Made by a program: the position numbers and the translations under genes
The notes under the pieces: generated by a model
What the model saw: the letters and a program-made list of their open reading frames with translations, nothing else
Database searches by the model: none
Told to the model about the DNA's origin: nothing
In this document: in pieces, positions 59,583-64,000 of the stretch
How the letters are laid out: the number at the start of each line of letters is the position of its first letter
Position numbering within the stretch: position 1 is the stretch's first letter
DNA from: Rodentibacter genomosp. 1
GTDB lineage: Bacteria; Pseudomonadota; Gammaproteobacteria; Enterobacterales; Pasteurellaceae
NCBI RefSeq assembly: GCF_001999285.1
Contig: NZ_MLHN01000026.1
Span: 1 to 64,000, forward strand
Reading direction: 5' to 3'
DNA: 64,000 bases

Positions 59583-60113
59583 TTAACGCTCATTCCAGCG
59601 TTTGATTGATTCACGAATCACTTCTTTCGCTTCTTCAACATCGCCCCAGTGTGTCACTTTTGTGCTACCCGGTTTTTTCAAGGCTTTATAATTGTTGAAA
59701 TGAAATTCAATTTGTTTGATTAACTGAGCCGGTACATCTGCAAGGCTGTTGTAAGCATTGCCGGTGTCACGATCATCCGCCGGTACGCAAACAATTTTAT
59801 CGTCCACTTCACCATCATCCACGAATTTCATCACACCAATCACTTTAGCTTGAAGGAATACGCCTGTTGCAAGCGGTTGACGGGTCAGTAATAACACATC
59901 TAATTCATCGCCATCTTCATCAAGTGTTTGTGGAATAAAGCCATAGTTGGTCGGTTTTGCGAAAATTGCCGGTTCAACTCGGTCTAATTGGAATGCTGCA
60001 ACTTTACGGTTCCATTCGATCTTATGACAACTACCTTCTGGAATTTCGTTTACAACGTTGATGATTCCTGCATCCACATCACCCGGAGTTAAGATTTGAT
60101 TAAAATCAGCCAT
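59583..60113 (-). CDS. ppa: Inorganic pyrophosphatase
   Basis: Hydrolyses pyrophosphate to drive biosynthetic reactions. The family I metal site is DEDGDELDVLLLT (DxDxxD), with further acidic residues in PADDRD. The substrate region ENRK-type is seen as IEWNRK, and YGFIPQT is present. Length is 176. It is divergent from the purine permease with a gap of 176 bases. Confidence 0.97.
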   Translation of the reverse strand: MADFNQILTPGDVDAGIINVVNEIPEGSCHKIEWNRKVAAFQLDRVEPAIFAKPTNYGFIPQTLDEDGDELDVLLLTRQPLATGVFLQAKVIGVMKFVDDGEVDDKIVCVPADDRDTGNAYNSLADVPAQLIKQIEFHFNNYKALKKPGSTKVTHWGDVEEAKEVIRESIKRWNER

Positions 60114-60289
60114 TGTCTTTCCTTATTTTTGATTGAGTTAAAAACGGCGGAAGTATAGCAGTTTTTAGATGATTTTGTCGCTCTAAATTTTCATTCAAAA
60201 ACGACCGCACTTAGCTACGCAAACGTTTACATCTTGTCTTGTTTAGGTAAAATAACGCCTTTTCATTCTGACTTATCTTTAGAGGCAAT

Positions 60290-61606
60290 ATGTCTAATTT
60301 AGAAAAAATCTTTGAACTCCAAAAACGGGGTTCAACCATTCGCCAAGAAATTATTGCAGGTTTAACCACATTTCTTGCGATGGTATATTCTGTGATAGTG
60401 GTACCTAATATGCTCGGTGCAGCAGGTTTTCCCGCTGAATCTGTATTTATTGCCACTTGCTTGGTAGCAGGTTTAGGGTCGATTCTAATCGGCCTATGGG
60501 CAAATGCCCCTATGGCGATTGGTTGTGCGATTTCCCTTACAGCCTTTACCGCATTTAGTTTGGTGATTGGTCAAGGTGTTTCTATTCCTGTTGCGTTAGG
60601 GGCGGTATTTCTAATGGGGGTAACCTTTACTCTCATTTCAGCAACGGGGATTCGCGCTTGGATTTTACGCAATCTACCTTCCAGTATTGCTCATGGAGCA
60701 GGAATCGGTATTGGTTTATTCTTGCTTTTAATTGCCGCAAACGGCGTAGGATTAGTGGTGGGCAATCAAGCCGGTTTACCGGTTAAATTGGGCGATTTCA
60801 CCTCATTCCCGGTTATGATGTCATTAATTGGTTTAGCCTTTATCGTTGGCCTGGAAAAAATGCAGGTAAAAGGCGGGATTTTATGGGTGATCATTGCCAT
60901 TACGATTATTGGTCTCATTTTTGATCCCAATGTAAAATTCAACGGTGAAATTTTCAAAATGCCAACCTTCGGTGAAAACTCCTTATTCTTACAATTAGAT
61001 TTACAAGGTGCATTGCAGCCAGCTATTTTACCTGTGGTTTTTGCTTTAGTGATGACCGCAGTCTTTGACGCGACAGGTACAATCCGCGCCGTTGCAGGAC
61101 AAGCGAATTTATTGGATAAAGACGGGCAAATCATCAATGGGGGCAAAGCTTTAACTTCTGATTCTGTCAGTAGTTTATTTTCAGGACTATTCGGTACAGC
61201 TCCCGCAGCGGTCTATATTGAATCGGCAGCCGGTACCGCAGCAGGTGGTAAAACAGGGATTACTGCTGTTGTAGTAGGAATATTGTTTTTATTTATGCTT
61301 TTCTTTCAACCTCTTGCATTTTTAGTACCGGGGTATGCAACCGCTCCGGCATTAATGTATGTGGGATTATTAATGCTAAGCAACGTGAGCAAATTGGATT
61401 TTGATGATTTTGTCGGTGCAATGAGTGGGTTAATCTGTGCTGTATTCATTGTACTCACCGCCAACATTGTTACCGGCATTATGCTTGGCTTTGCCGCATT
61501 GGTGATTGGTCGTATTGTGAGTGGTGATGTTAAACGCCTCAATATCGGTACAATATTAATTGCTGTGGCATTAGTTGTTTTCTATGCCGGTGGTTGGGCT
61601 ATTTAG
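60290..61606 (+). CDS. NCS2-family purine permease (AzgA-like)
   Basis: Inner membrane transporter for adenine or guanine/hypoxanthine. It is a 438-residue hydrophobic protein with the AzgA-subfamily start [34 protein letters not shown] and the later motifs [21 protein letters not shown] and [21 protein letters not shown]-like segments. E. coli relatives split into adenine (AdeP) and guanine/hypoxanthine (GhxP) types; sequence alone does not decide between them here. AGAGGC precedes the ATG. Confidence 0.88.
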   Translation: MSNLEKIFELQKRGSTIRQEIIAGLTTFLAMVYSVIVVPNMLGAAGFPAESVFIATCLVAGLGSILIGLWANAPMAIGCAISLTAFTAFSLVIGQGVSIPVALGAVFLMGVTFTLISATGIRAWILRNLPSSIAHGAGIGIGLFLLLIAANGVGLVVGNQAGLPVKLGDFTSFPVMMSLIGLAFIVGLEKMQVKGGILWVIIAITIIGLIFDPNVKFNGEIFKMPTFGENSLFLQLDLQGALQPAILPVVFALVMTAVFDATGTIRAVAGQANLLDKDGQIINGGKALTSDSVSSLFSGLFGTAPAAVYIESAAGTAAGGKTGITAVVVGILFLFMLFFQPLAFLVPGYATAPALMYVGLLMLSNVSKLDFDDFVGAMSGLICAVFIVLTANIVTGIMLGFAALVIGRIVSGDVKRLNIGTILIAVALVVFYAGGWAI

Positions 61607-61632
61607 TTCACAAGTAAAATTGATAGAAAAAC

Positions 61633-61663
61633 GACCGCACTTTTAAAAGTGCGGTCAATTTTT
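61633..61663 (+). terminator. Terminator of perfectly palindromic uptake signals
   Basis: Bases 61633-61656 are one perfect 24-base palindrome made of two fused uptake signals, followed by AATTTTT. It ends the purine permease transcript. Confidence 0.85.
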
Positions 61664-61715
61664 AGAAAGATTTTAAGTAAAAATTAGGCGACTTAACTAG
61701 CCGCCTAAATTGAAA

Positions 61716-61946
61716 TTACTGATTGTTTTGAACGTAGTCAATCGCAGATTGAACAGTTGTGATTTTTTCAGCTTCTTCATCTGGAATTTCAATATCAAAT
61801 TCTTCTTCTAAAGCCATTACTAATTCAACTGTGTCTAAAGAATCCGCACCTAAATCTTCAACGAAAGAAGCTTCAGATTTAACATCTTCTTCTTTAACAC
61901 CTAATTGTTCAACGATGATTTTTTTTACGCGTTCTTCAATACTCAT
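61716..61946 (-). CDS. acpP: Acyl carrier protein
   Basis: Carries growing fatty acids on a phosphopantetheine attached to Ser36 in the motif [20 protein letters not shown]. It is a 76-residue, very acidic protein, as is usual. GGAAAAAC precedes the ATG. It follows fabD and fabG in the standard fab cluster, with a 266-base gap that probably holds its own strong promoter. Confidence 0.98.
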   Translation of the reverse strand: MSIEERVKKIIVEQLGVKEEDVKSEASFVEDLGADSLDTVELVMALEEEFDIEIPDEEAEKITTVQSAIDYVQNNQ

Positions 61947-61988
61947 TTGTTTTTCCTATGTTGTCATAACTCATTACTGAGGGTTAGT

Positions 61989-62016
61989 AGTGTATGGATT
62001 TTTGACAACCTTGCAA
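61989..62016 (-). promoter_or_regulatory. Candidate acpP promoter
   Basis: On the minus strand TTGCAA (62016-62011), 16 bases and TACACT (61994-61989) stand about 45 bases before the acpP ATG. Each matches consensus at four positions. A separate acpP promoter is expected because ACP is needed in large excess over FabD and FabG. Confidence 0.4.
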
Positions 62017-62212
62017 CGCTTTCATTAGTGGTCGCACCACAAAGGGCGAGCAAGCAAAAATACATACAGAAAAAATAGTTACATACCTTTACAATACATA
62101 TAAAGCGTAACCAAATTAGGTTGCGGGGCAGATTTTAACATTATCTAAAATCTTTGGCTATGATTTTATATGTGAAATCTGCCGCGACAAAATAGCAAAT
62201 TCCAACGAGGAA

Positions 62213-62941
62213 TTAGTTCATATATAAGCCACCATTTACGTGCAATGTGGTGCCCGTAATATAAGAAGCATCATCCGAAGCTAGGAACGCCACTGCCTTT
62301 GCAATATCCTTTGCTTCACCTAAATGACCAGCCGGTACATTAGCAAGAATTCCCGCTTTTTGCTCTTCAGTTAATACATCCGTCATATCTGTTGCAATAA
62401 ATCCCGGTGCAACCACATTAACGGTAATACCACGAGATGCCACTTCTTTCGCTAATGCCTTCGAGAAACCAATCACACCCGCCTTAGCCGCACAATAATT
62501 AGTCTGTCCCGGGTTCCCCGTTGATCCCACCACAGAACCAATATTAATGATACGTCCAAAACGTTTTTTCATCATAGAACGTAGCATCGCTTTAGAAAGA
62601 TGATATACCGAGCTTAAATTGGTTTGCATAATATCAAACCATTCATCATCTTTCATACGCATGAGTAAATTATCACGCGTAATCCCCGCATTATTCACTA
62701 AAATATCAATATCACCAAAATCGTTCTTAATTTGTTCCAGTGCAGCTTCAATAGAGGCTTTATCTGTGACATTTAATACTAAACCTTTGCCTTTTTCACC
62801 TAAATAGGTAGAAATCGCTTCTGCCCCTTTTTCAGAAGTTGCCGTCCCGATAACAAATGCACCTTTTGATACCAGTTCTTCTGCAATTGCACGGCCAATC
62901 CCCCGTGTTGCACCTGTTACTAAAGCAATTTTGTTTTGCAT
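62213..62941 (-). CDS. fabG: 3-oxoacyl-[acyl-carrier-protein] reductase
   Basis: NADPH-dependent reduction of beta-ketoacyl-ACP in fatty acid elongation. The SDR motifs are VTGATRGIGRA (cofactor), NNAG, a catalytic serine in GSVVGSTGN and YCAAKAG (Tyr, Lys). The ATG at 62941 has AAAGGAG upstream and gives 242 residues; the ATG at 62956 overlaps the fabD stop and covers that ribosome site, so it is rejected. It follows fabD by 14 bases. Confidence 0.97.
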   Translation of the reverse strand: MQNKIALVTGATRGIGRAIAEELVSKGAFVIGTATSEKGAEAISTYLGEKGKGLVLNVTDKASIEAALEQIKNDFGDIDILVNNAGITRDNLLMRMKDDEWFDIMQTNLSSVYHLSKAMLRSMMKKRFGRIINIGSVVGSTGNPGQTNYCAAKAGVIGFSKALAKEVASRGITVNVVAPGFIATDMTDVLTEEQKAGILANVPAGHLGEAKDIAKAVAFLASDDASYITGTTLHVNGGLYMN

Positions 62942-62955
62942 TTTTTCTCCTTTCA

Positions 62956-63894
62956 TTACGCTAAAAATTCTTCAACGCTATTGAGTGAGACAAGATCATT
63001 CACCGATATAGCTTGTAAATCACCGACAATACGTTTAGTTAAGCCGTTCAATACTTTACCCGGCCCAATTTCTATTAAAGCTTGTACGCCATCTTGCGCC
63101 ATTTTTTCTACCGTTTCTGTCCAACGTACCGGGCTATAAAGCTGACGGATAAGTGCGGAACGAATGGCTGAAGCCTCAGATTCGACTGTAACATCCACGT
63201 TATTAATCACAGGAATTTCAGATGTATTCAACGTGATCGTTTCTAAAGTTGTGGCTAAGGTCTCTGCTGCCGGTTTCATCAATGCACAATGTGATGGCAC
63301 ACTCACTGCTAGTGGTAACGCACGTTTTGCTCCTGCTTCTTTACACAATGCAGCAGCACGCTCCACTGCCGCCTTTGCACCGGCAATCACCACTTGGCCC
63401 GGTGAGTTAAAATTAACCGCAGACACCACTTCGCCTTCTTCAGCTTGTTTACAAGCGTTGATAATAGCTTCATTGTCCAAACCAATGATGGCATACATTG
63501 CACCGGTTCCTTCCGGCACGGCTTGCTGCATTAATTTTCCACGCAATTCCACCAATTTAATCGCATCTTGAAAATCTAATACTCCTGAACAAACTAAAGC
63601 TGAATATTCACCTAAACTATGTCCCGCCATCACTGCCGGTTTGTAATGAGGGTATTTTTCTTGCCACACACGATAGATCGCAACGGAGGCGGCCAAAAGT
63701 GCCGGTTGAGTTTGCCATGTTTTATTCAACTCTTCAGCAGGGCCCTGTTGCACAAGTTGCCATAAATCATAGCTTAGTACCTCAGAGGCCTGTTTAAATG
63801 TATCAGTAACGACAGGATATTCTGTAGCAAGTTCAGCTAACATTCCCACTACTTGTGAACCCTGACCAGGAAATACCATTGCAAATTTTTTCAT
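62956..63894 (-). CDS. fabD: Malonyl-CoA--ACP transacylase
   Basis: Transfers malonyl from CoA to ACP. The N-terminal motif VFPGQGSQ and the nucleophile Ser93 in AGHSLGEYSAL are intact, with the partner His in VPSHCALM. Length is 312. It precedes fabG and acpP; fabH is expected just outside the right edge. Confidence 0.97.
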   Translation of the reverse strand: MKKFAMVFPGQGSQVVGMLAELATEYPVVTDTFKQASEVLSYDLWQLVQQGPAEELNKTWQTQPALLAASVAIYRVWQEKYPHYKPAVMAGHSLGEYSALVCSGVLDFQDAIKLVELRGKLMQQAVPEGTGAMYAIIGLDNEAIINACKQAEEGEVVSAVNFNSPGQVVIAGAKAAVERAAALCKEAGAKRALPLAVSVPSHCALMKPAAETLATTLETITLNTSEIPVINNVDVTVESEASAIRSALIRQLYSPVRWTETVEKMAQDGVQALIEIGPGKVLNGLTKRIVGDLQAISVNDLVSLNSVEEFLA

Positions 63895-63969
63895 TCTTTT
63901 TTCCTATTTATTCTATAAATCGAAATATTTCTTTGATAAAAATCAGCGTTCGTGATTGCTGATGTTAAA

Positions 63970-63997
63970 AAGTGCGGTCAAATTTAACCGCACTTTC
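63970..63997. terminator. Paired uptake signals at the right edge
   Basis: AAAGTGCGGT and ACCGCACTTT form a 10-bp stem with an 8-base loop, between fabD and whatever lies upstream. It would be at least a partial terminator of that upstream gene. Confidence 0.6.
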
Positions 63998-64000
63998 CAA

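Overview
This is chromosomal DNA of a member of the Pasteurellaceae. About 45 perfect copies of the Haemophilus-type DNA uptake signal AAGTGCGGT / ACCGCACTT can be found by eye. The proteins resemble those of Haemophilus influenzae closely, and the run der - tRNA-Asp - dnaQ/rnhA - ompP2 - nagA-nagB-nanA-siaR-nanK-nanE // siaP-siaQM-nanM follows the order I recall for that species. A ubiC gene and a GlcNAc PTS gene next to nanM make H. influenzae itself less likely. A relative such as another Haemophilus, Aggregatibacter or Rodentibacter fits better, but the species cannot be fixed from this window.

Layout. 1-135: a strong rRNA-type promoter pointing out of the left edge. 136-6690: murI, ubiC, recG, spoT, rpoZ, gmk (all minus). 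6940-9959: gapA and a long-chain acyl-CoA ligase, each behind a CRP-like site. 10058-20553: the glycogen operon glgB-glgX-glgC-glgA-glgP (minus), with an unrecognised ORF overlapping the start of glgB. 20838-24178: upp, uraA, hda, bcp. 24280-27214: dapA, bamC and a metallo-beta-lactamase-fold lactonase-like gene followed by a relic of bamC. 27475-32048: der, two identical tRNA-Asp genes, dnaQ/rnhA and a P2-type porin. 32338-43847: a complete sialic acid locus, divergent around one CRP/SiaR control region, extended by a GlcNAc PTS permease. 44324-50499: a two-partner secretion pair (filamentous-haemagglutinin-like TpsA and its transporter TpsB) inside a 10-kb stretch without uptake signals. 50815-64000: trhP, a YdgA-like protein, adk, ampG, galE, dld, ppa, a purine permease, acpP, fabG, fabD.

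How the genes work together. SiaP/SiaQM import sialic acid, NanM mutarotates it, NanA/NanK/NanE convert it to GlcNAc-6-P, and NagA/NagB take it to fructose-6-P. The PTS protein delivers GlcNAc-6-P to the same point. CRP-like sites stand before gapA, the acyl-CoA ligase, ompP2, the nan/sia operons, tpsA and dld, which suggests that carbon status coordinates host-sugar scavenging, the main porin, lactate oxidation and the adhesin. The items most worth a second look are the CRP palindrome before tpsA within the uptake-signal desert, the bamC relic beside the lactonase-like gene, the unknown ORF coupled to glgB, and a family of small palindromic intergenic repeats.
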